Assembly (NCBI RefSeq): GCF_009696275.1
Contig: NZ_VUMI01000013.1
Span: 57,975 to 121,974 of the forward strand
Source of the DNA: Eisenbergiella porci
GTDB lineage: Bacteria > Bacillota > Clostridia > Lachnospirales > Lachnospiraceae
DNA length: 64,000 nucleotides
Direction of reading: 5' to 3'
The position numbers and the translations under genes are program-made. Each line of letters begins with the position of its first letter. Within the stretch, counting starts at the first letter, position 1. Of this stretch, positions 1 to 9,171 are shown piece by piece. The notes under the pieces were generated by a model. That model was given only the letters and a program-made list of their open reading frames with translations, searched no databases and had not been told where the DNA came from.

Positions 1-1817
1 TCCGCGGAATAGTTGGACTTGATGCCGGATACGATCTGTTTTACCTCGCTGCCGATGCGTACCTGGGAGCAGAGAAGCTTCCTGGACTTCTTCACTTCCT
101 CGCAGGCGATGATTTCCCCTACCTGGAACTGCAGCTTTGCAAAATCATCATACGTGATTTCCGGTTTTCTTTCGATATCTATCACCGCGGGCTGTTCTTC
201 CCCGGCTTCTTCCTCAGCAGGGCCTTCTGTCTCCGCCTTCCTTGCGGCAAACATGGCTTCCGCCTTTTCCACCACTTCCTTTGCATCCAGTCTTGCAAAC
301 AGGATTTCCGGCTGATCCGTCACCTTGTTCCCGCTGGGGTAATGGCCGAAAACAGCGCATTCCTCAAAGGAAGGAAGGACAGTGTTCAGCTGCTGGGCAA
401 TCCTGGCAGAGGTTTCGGGCATATACGGCTCCAGCAGGGAAGCGCCGATGGTGATGCTTTCTACCAGGTTGTAAAGGACGGTGGCAAGACGGTCCTTCTT
501 TGCTTCATCCTTTGCCAGTACCCAGGGCTCTGTTTCATCAATATATTTGTTGCAGCGTTTGAACAGGGAGAAAATTTCCGTCATGGCGTCGGCCACACGC
601 AGCTCCTCCATTTTCGCGCAGATCTTTGCATAGGTGCCGGTCACCACGGACTTGAGATCCTCGTCCACAGCTTCCGCAGCGCCTCTGTCCTCCACCACGC
701 CGCCGAAATATTTATTGCTCATGGAAATCGTACGGTTTACCAGGTTGCCAAGCGTGTTGGCTAGATCGGAGTTGATTCTTTCCACAATCAGCTCCCAGCT
801 GATAACGCCGTCGTTTTCAAAGGGCATTTCATGAAGCACGAAATAACGGACGGCATCCACGCCGAAGAAGTTCACAAGGTCGTCCGCATACATTACATTT
901 CCCTTGGACTTGCTCATCTTGCCGTCGCCCTGAAGCAGCCAGGGATGTCCGAATACCTGCTTCGGCAGCGGCTCTCCCAGCGCCATGAGGAAAATAGGCC
1001 AGTAAATAGTATGGAAACGGATAATATCCTTTCCGATCAGATGCAGGTCCGCGGGCCACAACTTCTTGTACTGTTCGCTGCTGTCTCCGTCCGCATTGTA
1101 GCCGATGCCGGTAATATAGTTGGTAAGGGCGTCCAGCCATACATAAACCACATGTCTGTCATCAAAATCAACCGGGATGCCCCATTTGAAGGAGGTCCTG
1201 GATACACACAGATCCTGCAGGCCCGGAAGAAGGAAGTTGTTCATCATCTCGTTTTTACGGGAAATGGGCTGAATGAACTCCGGATGGTCGTTAATATGCT
1301 TAATCAGCCTGTCCGCATATTTGCTCATTTTGAAGAAATAGGCCTCTTCCTGGGCGGGCTTTACTTCTCTGCCGCAGTCCGGGCACTTGCCGTCCACCAG
1401 CTGGGATTCGGTCCAGAAGGACTCGCAGGGGGTACAGTAAAGGCCTTCGTAATGTCCTTTGTAAATATCCCCCTGATCATACAGGCGTTTGAAAATCTTC
1501 TGTACCTGCTTTACATGATCCTCATCTGTGGTACGGATAAATTTATCATAGGAGGTTCCCATGAGATCCCACAGGCCCTTCACCTCCCCTGCCACGCCGT
1601 CCACATAATCCTGCGGCGTCACACCGGCTTCCTGGGCCTTCAGCTCGATCTTCTGTCCATGTTCGTCCGTTCCTGTCTGGAAAAATACATCGTAGCCGTC
1701 TTTTCTTTTAAATCTGGCAATGCTGTCCGCCAGCACGGCCTCATAGGTGTTTCCAATGTGCGGTTTGCCTGAGGTATAGGCAATGGCGGTAGTAATATAA
1801 TACTTTCCTTTACTCAT
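1..1817 (-). CDS. metG: Methionyl-tRNA synthetase (3' end outside window)
   Basis: Charges tRNA-Met with methionine in the cytoplasm, for both initiation and elongation. About 605 codons are visible and the stop lies beyond the left edge. Reading from the start there is a class I HIGH-type motif (HIGN near residue 20), a knuckle with two CxxC-type cysteine pairs around residues 125-150, and KMSKS near residue 300. A helical anticodon-binding domain follows, then an acidic Glu/Ala linker, then the beginning of a C-terminal EMAP-II/Trbp111-like OB-fold tRNA-binding domain. The start ATG follows an AAAGGAGC-type ribosome site. A T-box leader lies directly upstream, so expression should respond to uncharged tRNA-Met. 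Confident assignment. Confidence 0.97.
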   Translation of the reverse strand, partial: MSKGKYYITTAIAYTSGKPHIGNTYEAVLADSIARFKRKDGYDVFFQTGTDEHGQKIELKAQEAGVTPQDYVDGVAGEVKGLWDLMGTSYDKFIRTTDEDHVKQVQKIFKRLYDQGDIYKGHYEGLYCTPCESFWTESQLVDGKCPDCGREVKPAQEEAYFFKMSKYADRLIKHINDHPEFIQPISRKNEMMNNFLLPGLQDLCVSRTSFKWGIPVDFDDRHVVYVWLDALTNYITGIGYNADGDSSEQYKKLWPADLHLIGKDIIRFHTIYWPIFLMALGEPLPKQVFGHPWLLQGDGKMSKSKGNVMYADDLVNFFGVDAVRYFVLHEMPFENDGVISWELIVERINSDLANTLGNLVNRTISMSNKYFGGVVEDRGAAEAVDEDLKSVVTGTYAKICAKMEELRVADAMTEIFSLFKRCNKYIDETEPWVLAKDEAKKDRLATVLYNLVESITIGASLLEPYMPETSARIAQQLNTVLPSFEECAVFGHYPSGNKVTDQPEILFARLDAKEVVEKAEAMFAARKAETEGPAEEEAGEEQPAVIDIERKPEITYDDFAKLQFQVGEIIACEEVKKSRKLLCSQVRIGSEVKQIVSGIKSNYSA

Positions 1818-1849
1818 TTTCTAAAATGCTCCTTTCCTTTCTTTCCCCA

Positions 1850-2245
1850 CGTCAATAAAAGCCCGCCCTCTTATTTTTAAGCTTTAGTTAAAAAATAAGA
1901 AGACGAGCCTACACCCGCGGTACCACTTCTGTTCACCCTATCCTCGCGGATACGGTCTCTCCGGGTACGTAAAGCCTACCTTCTGTGCTCATTGGCATGG
2001 ACTCAGGCTTTTTCTACCCTGCCGCTGTAACAGGCGGCGCCTGTCGCAGCCTTGCCCCCGGCTGTACCGGCGGTTCGGTGCGCTGCTCCGAAGCCATATT
2101 CCATCCGCTTTGGCCTGATCCCTCGCAGCTGCAGACGGCGCTCCCCGCCTGCGGGATCTTCTCTGTAAGGCTTCCCTGAATGTACTCTCTTCTTCACTGC
2201 TTTTATACGTTTATAAAAGTCTGGCCGGCCCTCCGGCCGATTAAC
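1850..2245 (-). promoter_or_regulatory. T-box leader of metG, methionine specifier
   Basis: On the minus strand this leader has the T-box hallmarks. There is an AGAGAGT-like element near 2190, and a specifier region GAATATGG at about 2093-2101 whose ATG (2097-2095) reads methionine. The conserved T-box sequence AAGTGGTACCGCGG lies at about 1915-1930, followed directly by a terminator hairpin. It is expected to sense uncharged tRNA-Met and antiterminate transcription into metG. The ATG specifier matches the identity of the downstream gene, which strengthens both calls. Confidence 0.93.
1852..1911 (-). terminator. T-box terminator hairpin
   Basis: The stem runs GCTCGTCTTCTTATTTTT / AAAAATAAGAGGGCGGGC on the minus strand and is followed by TTTTATT. 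It competes with the T-box antiterminator immediately upstream. Confidence 0.8.
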
Positions 2246-2273
2246 TTCAGATTATCACAATCATGTCCGGTTG

Positions 2274-2943
2274 TCAAACCTCGCCCGCGCCGCAGAGGCC
2301 GTCCGGCAGCCATGTCTGGTTTTCTCCAAGTTTCACGGCAAAAATCCTGCCCCGGTCCGCATCATATTTGGCCTGGTGGTATTTAAGTAACCGGCGTACG
2401 CGTCCCTATACGAAGAAAATCCAGCTGCTCCATAGATGAAAGCACATCCAGGAAGTGTTCCAGAGCCTCATTGCTGTTAAGCAGCGCATCTCCCCCGGAA
2501 ATAAGCACATTGCTTATCTCCTTATGCTCCCTGATATAATCTGCCGCTTTCTCAAAATTATCCGCCGTCTCCTCCTCGCTGATACCTACAAGGCGCTTCC
2601 TGAAGCAGTGCCGGCAGTACATAGCGCACCGGTGAGTGGACAGGATCAGGGCGGTTTCCCCGTATTTATGCTGCAGGCCCGGAAGTCTGGTGTTTTCCGC
2701 TTCCCCGCTGGTATCAAACTTCCCCGTCATGTCGTTTTCTTCCAGAGAGGGGATGCACATACGCCGGATGGGATCCTTCGGATTGTTCCAATCAATCAGT
2801 GACAGGTAATAGCGCGGGACTGACATGGGGAAGCGCTCTAAAATCCGCTCCACCTCCTGCTTATGCTCCCCGTGCAGGTGCATAATGTCTTCCAGTTCCC
2901 CGGCATGCGTCACATTGGTTTTCAGTATTTCTCTCCAATCCAT
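2274..2943 (-). pseudogene. KamA-family radical SAM aminomutase, internally deleted
   Basis: The intact N-terminal part (2383-2943, about 186 codons) carries the radical SAM cysteines CxxxCxxC (CAMYCRHC, near residue 110) and the LISGGDAL motif typical of lysine 2,3-aminomutase relatives. The ATG at 2943 follows AAAGGAG. The frame stops just after the conserved RTPV strand. In the next frame, downstream to a stop at 2274, about 35 codons read KYHQAKYDADRG through VKLGENQTWLP. This looks like the extreme C-terminus of the same family, so the middle (PLP-binding and substrate part) appears to be deleted and the ends joined out of frame. Family members are usually over 400 residues. The N-terminal match is certain; the C-terminal match is from memory of the family and less certain. 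Confidence 0.75.
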
Positions 2944-3004
2944 AGTCACTCCTTTCCGGCAGACGGCCGCGCCTCTGCCTGCTGAACTGTTGCCTGTCTT
3001 CTCT

Positions 3005-4006
3005 TTACCAATTATTTACGGCATGCTCCGCAAAGGATATCACATCCTTTACTTCCAGACATGTGCCGTCGTCAAGCACCGCCTTTCCTGTAAATTTTCC
3101 GAACATCTGATGGCAGCAGTTATTTACCCAGAGCAGCTTTATGCTTGTGGTTCTGTCATAATAGGGAGTCAGCGTCAGATCAAGACGTCCTTCCCTATCC
3201 GTCAGATGCCAGGGATCCATATATTTGTCTCCCAGCCTGAAGTCCACCTTCCCCAGCTTATGAGCCTCGCCTTTATAAAAAAGCATGTTCTCGCTGGCAG
3301 TATCGGTGTTGCCAAAGCCGCATCCCAGGTTAAAGCCGAACATCTCTCCGTCCAGCCGGCCGCTTCCGTTGCTCCAGTACCATTCATTATGGAAGGGCCA
3401 CACGCCTCTGCCCCAGTCAAGAATGCCAAAGGAATTTTTTCTGTCAAACCGCCATTCCCTGTCCCCGTATTTTACATAGCCTTCCGCCGTCATGCAGTTG
3501 ATTTTATGGTTATAATAAAAAGCGCGGGCGTATTCGTCAAAGGGCAGATTAATCACCAGAGAATTGGGATTCTGCCGTTCCAGGCGGATTTTAACCTCTA
3601 CATTTCCCCAGCGGCAGGTCAGGACACGCTTCTGGTTTTTGGTCTGGAAACGCATGAGAACGCCGCCCTTCTCATAGGAAAGGGTATTGTCCTTTTCCGC
3701 GTCCGTCGGCATATGGAGAGAGCCGAAGGGCAGCACCAGGATTTTATTCAGATCCAGAAGCTTTTCCCCTTTGATAAAATCAAACAGCATCAGGCTTACC
3801 TGTCCCGCATAGGCGGCGTGTCCTATGGTAAACTGCAGGCACAGCCTTTCATTGGATATCTGATAAAAATCCCATTCTTTAATGCGCCACGCAGGCGCCT
3901 TGATTGCCTTTCTGTCATACACCAGCATGCTTTTTCTGGAATAGCCCGGTATGGGGCGGCCCTTTTCATCCAGTACCGGCCCTTTTTTCAACAGTTCTTT
4001 TTCCAT
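3005..4006 (-). CDS. DUF2804 family protein
   Basis: About 333 residues if translation starts at the ATG at 4006, which has AAGGGG eight bases upstream; an ATG at 4027 is in frame but lacks such a site. The sequence matches the DUF2804 pattern: an N-terminal LLDEKGRPIPGYSRK-like stretch, then many aromatic beta-strand motifs including the central WGRGVWPFHNEWYW and GFGNTDTASEN blocks. No signal peptide or membrane segment is visible. No biochemical function is established that I can name. It follows the MFS transporter gene by 67 bases on the same strand and is probably co-transcribed with it. Confidence 0.85.
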   Translation of the reverse strand: MEKELLKKGPVLDEKGRPIPGYSRKSMLVYDRKAIKAPAWRIKEWDFYQISNERLCLQFTIGHAAYAGQVSLMLFDFIKGEKLLDLNKILVLPFGSLHMPTDAEKDNTLSYEKGGVLMRFQTKNQKRVLTCRWGNVEVKIRLERQNPNSLVINLPFDEYARAFYYNHKINCMTAEGYVKYGDREWRFDRKNSFGILDWGRGVWPFHNEWYWSNGSGRLDGEMFGFNLGCGFGNTDTASENMLFYKGEAHKLGKVDFRLGDKYMDPWHLTDREGRLDLTLTPYYDRTTSIKLLWVNNCCHQMFGKFTGKAVLDDGTCLEVKDVISFAEHAVNNW

Positions 4007-4073
4007 ATCCAATCCCCTTTCTTCCATGGCGGCCAGGATGCGGGGCTTATTCTGCCCGGCCTTGCCATGGCTC

Positions 4074-5351
4074 TTAACCCCTTTGTCTCACTTTCTGCAG
4101 GCGTCCCGCCGCTGCAAGCGGAATCAGGGTAAACAATGTGAGCAGCGCCGATACCAGAAACAGGCTTGGCGCAGGAACCATGCCCATAGTGCCGCTGACC
4201 TCCATTTCCACTCCCATCCGGTTGATTACCTGCGTGGCTATGGCAGGGCCTGTTATCATGGGGATACAGACGAAGAAAATCTGCTTGATTCCCTCAAACT
4301 GGCCTCTCTGCTCCTCCGGATACAGATTTTTCATCCAGGCCGTCAAAGACTGGAGCACAAGTATGTAGCCGATGCCTGCCCCGAACACGCCAGCCAGCAA
4401 AATTATCAGGTTCTGCGACAGGCTGACCAGTATCAGACCGGCAGTATTGCACAGAAGCACCGTAAAAATCACCTGCGGCGCCTTTCCCTTATCAATAGAG
4501 CGGGCCGCGGGAATCGTCATCACCGCAGCAGCCAGCAGGCCCACGCCCTGGATTATCCCGGTCATACCGTAGTCATATCCCAGATAATTGACAAAATAAA
4601 TCGTAATGTATGGGAAATAAACATTAAATCCGATAAAATACACCGTCATCACCAGAAAAACCCAGAACAGCTCTTTATTCCCCCTTACCGTCTCCCAGTT
4701 GAACACGGTGAGGAACTGATGCCAGAAGCCCTTCTCATCCCGTTTTGGATGCAGCGTGGGCGAATCCTCCAGAGTAAACAGGGCCATGACGCCCACCACA
4801 GCCACCAGGCCGCCCATCAGGCCAAAAAAGGCAAAAAAATCAATCTGATCGATAATAAGCCCGGAAACCACCGCGCCGAATATGGTGGCGAACACGGGCA
4901 TAACCGCCAGTGCGCCTCCCAGCTTTCCCCGGTTATGTTCATTGGAAATATCCGTCGTCCACGGCCCGAAGCCGCCGTCATTTCCCACGGAGCCAAAAAA
5001 GCTCATAACCGCATCCGCCAGCACAACGCATGCGGCCGCAATGAAAAGAGGGTTCTTGGGTATCATTTCCGTAGCCCCGAAAATAAAGGTGAAAATTCCC
5101 CAGAGAATATACCCGATGCAGATAAAAGGCTTTCTTTTCCCCTTCCTGTCTCCCCATGTGCCCACCAGGAATGTGCAGAATGTGGAAACAGCAGCGCTCA
5201 CACCCACCATCCAGGACACAATCGCCGGCTCCGGCGCAATTTTGTCATAAACAAAGGTATTGAACCAGGAATTTTCAATATTCCAGCAGATCTGCCCCGT
5301 CATCCCCAATATCCAGATTAAAATCCAGTTTTTACGGCTTATTTTCCCCAT
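4074..5351 (-). CDS. MFS transporter
   Basis: A polytopic inner-membrane transporter of about 425 residues with some 12 hydrophobic segments. A loop between helices 2 and 3 reads GTWGDRKGKRKPF, the major facilitator signature region (G-x-x-x-D-R-x-G-R/K-R/K). The start at 5351 (MGKISRKNW) has GGGGGG seven bases upstream and is preferred over an upstream in-frame codon at 5375. Substrate is unknown. The motif style and the tandem DUF2804 gene do not settle whether it is a sugar or a drug transporter. First gene of a two-gene unit with the DUF2804 gene. Confidence 0.85.
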   Translation of the reverse strand: MGKISRKNWILIWILGMTGQICWNIENSWFNTFVYDKIAPEPAIVSWMVGVSAAVSTFCTFLVGTWGDRKGKRKPFICIGYILWGIFTFIFGATEMIPKNPLFIAAACVVLADAVMSFFGSVGNDGGFGPWTTDISNEHNRGKLGGALAVMPVFATIFGAVVSGLIIDQIDFFAFFGLMGGLVAVVGVMALFTLEDSPTLHPKRDEKGFWHQFLTVFNWETVRGNKELFWVFLVMTVYFIGFNVYFPYITIYFVNYLGYDYGMTGIIQGVGLLAAAVMTIPAARSIDKGKAPQVIFTVLLCNTAGLILVSLSQNLIILLAGVFGAGIGYILVLQSLTAWMKNLYPEEQRGQFEGIKQIFFVCIPMITGPAIATQVINRMGVEMEVSGTMGMVPAPSLFLVSALLTLFTLIPLAAAGRLQKVRQRG

Positions 5352-5692
5352 TAAAAGCCCCCCTGTTCCCGTCATGCTGTTTTACTGTGTCTTTACTCTT
5401 ATCTTACTCTGATTACCGGGCTTTTTCCATAGAAGAATCCTGAATTATTTCTTTGAACGGCACTTGACGGCGAAGGACATAGAAGACCGAAAATTTCCGT
5501 TTTATTGTATTTTGTCATTCAGCATGGTAAAATAAGGCCTGAAGAGCCTGTCTGCCTCCGAAGTTTTTTTCAGAGCCAGACAGGAAACATTTTACGGCTG
5601 CCCGATTTTGGAAGGCTCAATTTCCCGCAGCTGAAGATATTACATCAATCTATATCAAATACTTGCCGTAACCTGGCAGAATGGAGGAAATA
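5352..5692. other. Intergenic region between divergent MFS and thiolase genes
   Basis: About 340 bases without a gene. It contains a probable sigma-A promoter for the thiolase (listed separately). A hairpin at about 5549-5586 has arms CCTGTCTG / CAGACAGG and a long loop including a T-run; it lies in the presumed thiolase leader. Its role is unknown. Confidence 0.6.
5505..5533 (+). promoter_or_regulatory. Probable sigma-A promoter of the thiolase gene
   Basis: TTGTAT, a 17-base spacer, then TAAAAT, giving a roughly 150-base leader before the thiolase start at 5693. Confidence 0.5.
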
Positions 5693-6877
5693 ATGAGCAG
5701 AAAAGTTGTTTTGGCCGGCGGCTGCAGAACCGCAATCGGCGTTATGGGCGGCGCGCTTTCCACTGTACCCGCAGCTGACCTGGGCACCATCGTGATTAAG
5801 GAGGCCCTGAACAGGGCAGGAGTAAAGCCTGAAATGGTTGACGAGGTATATATGGGCTGCGTTATCCAGGCGGGACAGGGGCAGAACGTCGCCAGACAGG
5901 CCGCCGTGAACGCCGGTATCCCTGTGGAGGTTCCTGCAACCACAGTTAACGTATTGTGCGGCTCCGGACTTCATTGTGTCAATCTGGCCGCCAAGCTGAT
6001 TGCCTGCGGCGACGCTGATATCATCGTTGCCGGCGGTACGGAGAACATGTCCCGCGCACCTTATCTGGTACAGCAGGGCCGTTACGGCTACCGCATGGGC
6101 AACGCTCCCCTGGAGGATGCGCTTCTCAAGGACGCCCTTACCGATGCCTTCCATGGCTACCACATGGGCATGACCGCAGAGAATATCTGTGACCAGTGGG
6201 GACTGACCCGTGAGCAGCTGGATGAATTCGCTGCAAACAGCCAGCAGAAATGTGAAGCGGCTATGGAAGAGGGACGTTTTAAGGATGAAATCGTGCCCGT
6301 TGAAGTAAAGACGAAAAAAGGTTCCGTTATCGTTGATACGGACGAAGGCCCCAGAAAGGGCGTTACCGCAGAAGGCCTTGCCAAATTAAAACCGGCCTTC
6401 AAAAGAGACGGCGGACTTGTGACCGCAGGAAACGCTTCCGGCATCAACGACGGCGCTGCAGCCATCATCGTCATGAGCGAGGAAAAAGCAAAGGAGCTGG
6501 GCGTTACCCCCATGGCTACCTGGATCGGCGGAGAACTGGCAGGCGTGGATCCCTCCATTATGGGAATCGGCCCCGTTGCCGCCACCAGAAAGGTTCTGAA
6601 GAAAACCGGCATGGAAATCGGGGATTTTGACCTGATTGAAGCAAACGAAGCATTTGCCGCCCAGTCCGTGGCAGTGGGACATGATCTGGGCTTTGATCTG
6701 AGCAGGCTGAATGTAAATGGCGGCGCAATCGCCCTGGGACACCCCGTAGGCTGCTCCGGCTGCCGTATCCTGGTTACGCTTCTCCATGAAATGCAGAAGC
6801 GCGATGCAAAGACCGGCCTTGCCACCCTCTGCGTTGGCGGCGGAATGGGCTGTGCTGCAATAGTGAAACGGGATTAA
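5693..6877 (+). CDS. Acetyl-CoA acetyltransferase (thiolase)
   Basis: Reversible condensation of two acetyl-CoA to acetoacetyl-CoA (or its thiolysis) in the cytoplasm; in anaerobic clostridia this often opens butyrate or related pathways. 394 residues, normal family length. The nucleophile is Cys89 in the VLCGSGLH motif. The C-terminal GHPVGCSG motif supplies the catalytic His, and CVGGGMGC near the end supplies the second Cys. The start at 5693 is chosen because GGAGG lies inside the few codons that follow an upstream in-frame ATG at 5681. It stands alone with its own terminator; no hydroxybutyryl-CoA genes are adjacent, so the pathway is inferred only. Confidence 0.95.
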   Translation: MSRKVVLAGGCRTAIGVMGGALSTVPAADLGTIVIKEALNRAGVKPEMVDEVYMGCVIQAGQGQNVARQAAVNAGIPVEVPATTVNVLCGSGLHCVNLAAKLIACGDADIIVAGGTENMSRAPYLVQQGRYGYRMGNAPLEDALLKDALTDAFHGYHMGMTAENICDQWGLTREQLDEFAANSQQKCEAAMEEGRFKDEIVPVEVKTKKGSVIVDTDEGPRKGVTAEGLAKLKPAFKRDGGLVTAGNASGINDGAAAIIVMSEEKAKELGVTPMATWIGGELAGVDPSIMGIGPVAATRKVLKKTGMEIGDFDLIEANEAFAAQSVAVGHDLGFDLSRLNVNGGAIALGHPVGCSGCRILVTLLHEMQKRDAKTGLATLCVGGGMGCAAIVKRD

Positions 6878-6906
6878 CCGCTGATCTTAGTTTTTCCCAG
6901 AAGGCC

Positions 6907-6946
6907 AAAAATCCCCAAAGGCCAAATAGGCCTGCGGGGATTTTTA
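6907..6946 (+). terminator. Terminator after the thiolase gene
   Basis: AAAAATCCCC ... GGGGATTTTT outer stem with an inner AGGCC/GGCCT stem, followed by T-rich sequence. Confidence 0.8.
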
Positions 6947-7007
6947 TATATTCCGTTTTTTATATGCGCTGACATGTGAAACTGAACTACTCAATGGAGG
7001 AAGACCA

Positions 7008-7604
7008 ATGATACCTGACAGAACCACCTCAATGCAACTGTTGAATGAAGCCTATGAACTAAATCCAGGACCGTGGAAAGCCCATTCCCTCGTCATCGCG
7101 GAATGTGCGGAAAAAATCGCCGCCTGCTGCCCCGGCATGGACAGCGAAAAAGCCTTTATCTTCGGCCTTCTCCATGATATCGGTAGACGCTTCGGCGTGA
7201 CACAGCTGACCCATGTCATCAATGGCTACGACTATCTCATGAAGCTGGGCTTCGATGAACCCGCGCGTATCAGCCTCACCCATTCCTTCGCCGTAAAGGA
7301 TATACACACCTATATTGGCATACCTGACGTTTCGGAAGAGGATTGTCAGCGGATATCGGACCTCATCGCCTCCTTTGATTACGACGATTATGACAGGCTG
7401 ATCCAGCTGTGCGACAGCATCGCCATGGCCGAAGGCCCCACGGATATGGTCACACGAATGAGCGACGTAAAAAACAGGTATGGCTTTTATCCCCGGGAAA
7501 AATGGGACAAGCATCTGGAACTGCAGAAATATTTTGAGGATAAAATGGGAAAAAGCCTCAATGAAGTGTTGTCCTGCCAGACCTCAAATCATCAGACACA
7601 ATAA
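7008..7604 (+). CDS. HD-domain phosphohydrolase-like protein
   Basis: 198 residues. An HD metal-dependent phosphohydrolase domain fills most of the chain: a helix with His at WKAHSLVIAECAEK, then the signature LLHDIGRRFG near residue 56, then a later Asp in LIQLCDSIAM. The start is preceded by GGAGG (ATGGAGGAAGACCA) eight bases upstream. No membrane segment is seen. HD proteins hydrolyse phosphate esters of nucleotides or other metabolites; the substrate here cannot be inferred. The downstream 240 bases carry no clear gene, so it is probably monocistronic. Confidence 0.85.
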   Translation: MIPDRTTSMQLLNEAYELNPGPWKAHSLVIAECAEKIAACCPGMDSEKAFIFGLLHDIGRRFGVTQLTHVINGYDYLMKLGFDEPARISLTHSFAVKDIHTYIGIPDVSEEDCQRISDLIASFDYDDYDRLIQLCDSIAMAEGPTDMVTRMSDVKNRYGFYPREKWDKHLELQKYFEDKMGKSLNEVLSCQTSNHQTQ

Positions 7605-7848
7605 TAACCGCCAGGCTTTTCCGTGCTTTTGGAAAATTACCCTATTTCAGGAGGTGAGATCTTTTGAGACGCGAACGAGGTATCAGCTCAGTACAGTTTA
7701 TGTAATCTGTCGGCAGATTGTACTGAGTACTATAGTTCAGGCCCAGACTCAGAAAGAGCTGCAGCCTGTGCATCCATATCTTTGCCGGCAGGCATAACTG
7801 TACTTATTCTGCTGCTTTATAAATCACAGAGGGTGCAGGAGTACAGAT
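7605..7848 (+). other. Intergenic stretch with a leader-peptide-like ORF
   Basis: A strong ribosome site, CAGGAGGTGAG, lies seven bases before a TTG at about 7664 that opens a 13-codon frame ending in a stop inside a hairpin. The hairpin runs CAGTACA ... ATCTG TCGG CAGAT TGTACTG, about 7694-7727. Further in-frame sequence reads to a stop near 7796 without a start. This may be a leader peptide or the remains of a small precursor gene before the broken exporter; I cannot assign it. Confidence 0.35.
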
Positions 7849-9071
7849 ATGAAATATTTACAGGAAATAATAAAGAAAAATAAAATATGGATCATAATTT
7901 ATATTATATTGGGCATCGGCTTATCCTTTCTGGCGAATTACAGCTTTACCGGATGAAGGAACGGATGCTGGATAACGAAGAGCTGCTGAATCATTATCTG
8001 ACCCGAGGCTTTATGGAGATGGTGGTTTTCCGGCTGAACCGGCAGTTTTCCCGGGAAATACATAAGGCAGAGCGCTCAAAGGATGAAATTGTCCGCTCCA
8101 AAATCGGTATTTCCTTTATTCATGAGGCCTTTTTTGCCGCCTTTGCAGCACTGATCATCCTGATTAAGGCTGCCCTCATCATCTATGCCTGGTATACCCG
8201 TTCCATATCCATCGGAGCCGTTGTGGCCCTGATTACTTTGGAGGATAATGCCTATACGCCCATTGCCATTTTCAATGTTTTATTTGTCCAGTACCGTCTG
8301 GATACGGCCGCCTTTAAAAGATACACCTCATTTCTGGATTCTCCCGAGGATCCTCAGCTGCAAAACGGCAGCGCCATGGCATCCTTTCATGGGAATATTA
8401 TGGTGAAGCAGCTGGATTTTACCTATTCGGGAAGACAGATTCTGCGGGGACTTTCCCTTACGATAGCCCCCGGCGAAAAAATTGCCCTGGCGGGAAGCAG
8501 CGGCTCCGGCAAATCCACGCTGGTAAAGCTTCTGGCCGGGCTGCTTAAGCCGGATCGCGGCCAAATACTGGTTGACGATCAGCAGCTGCGCTGTGTAAAG
8601 CTGGACGATTACTACAGTCATATCGCGTATATTCCCCAGGAAAGCCCTGTCTTTGACAGCACGCTCCGTGAAAACCTGATATTCGATTCCACCCTGCCGG
8701 ATGCAGATCTGATCCGCGCCCTGGAAAAGGTCCAGCTTCTGAAATGGTTTCAGGGGCTGGAGGATGGCCTGGATACCCAGCTGGGTGAACGGGGCGTCAG
8801 GCTGTCCGGAGGAGAACGGCAGCGTCTGGCCCTTGCCCGGCTGTGGTTTTCCGATGCCAGGCGCATTGTACTGGATGAATCCACCTCCGCCATGGATAAC
8901 CTGACCGAAAAGCTTGTAATGAAGGAGGTCCTCGCCCTGGCGGACGGCAGGAATATCATTGCCATCGCCCACCGGCTGAATTCCGTCCGTGCCTTTGACC
9001 GGATTATCCTGCTTCGGAATGGGGAAATTGTGAAAGACGGAAGCTTTGAGGAGCTTGCTCCAATTTGCTGA
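7849..9071 (+). pseudogene. ABC exporter half-transporter with internal deletion
   Basis: A start ATG at 7849 with CAGGAG upstream encodes a normal exporter beginning: a basic stretch, then a first membrane helix ending in NYSFTG. It stops at 7954-7956. The stop overlaps an ATG at 7953 in another frame. From there about 372 residues continue with the second half of a transmembrane domain and a complete ATPase: Walker A GSSGSGKST, Q-loop IPQES, signature LSGGERQR, Walker B RIVLDEST, H-loop AIAHR. About 140-150 residues of the usual membrane domain (helices 2-4) are missing between the two parts. The ATPase is intact but the transporter should be non-functional. A programmed or sequencing frameshift alone would not restore the missing helices. 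Confidence 0.75.
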
Positions 9072-9104
9072 AACCATATCCCTATAAATATATAATGTAA
9101 TAAA

Positions 9105-9153
9105 AAGGCCTTTGGACGCTGTAAAGGATTCTTCCTCAGCATCCAAAGGCCTT
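9105..9153. terminator. Bidirectional terminator between convergent genes
   Basis: AAGGCCTTTGGACGCT pairs with AGCATCCAAAGGCCTT with one mismatch. A-tracts and T-tracts lie at both ends. It is placed between the plus-strand ABC gene and the minus-strand dehydrogenase. Confidence 0.75.
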
Positions 9154-9171
9154 AACTATCGCATATAGCTA

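Noticed and set aside
831..1772. Long open frame opposite metG (313 codons)
   Set aside because: It is the shadow of metG; the composition is that of a reverse frame and no family motif appears.
2825..5321. Plus-strand frames of over 400 codons opposite the DUF2804 and MFS genes
   Set aside because: The minus strand encodes recognisable proteins with ribosome sites. The plus-strand products are His/Arg-rich and unlike any family I know.
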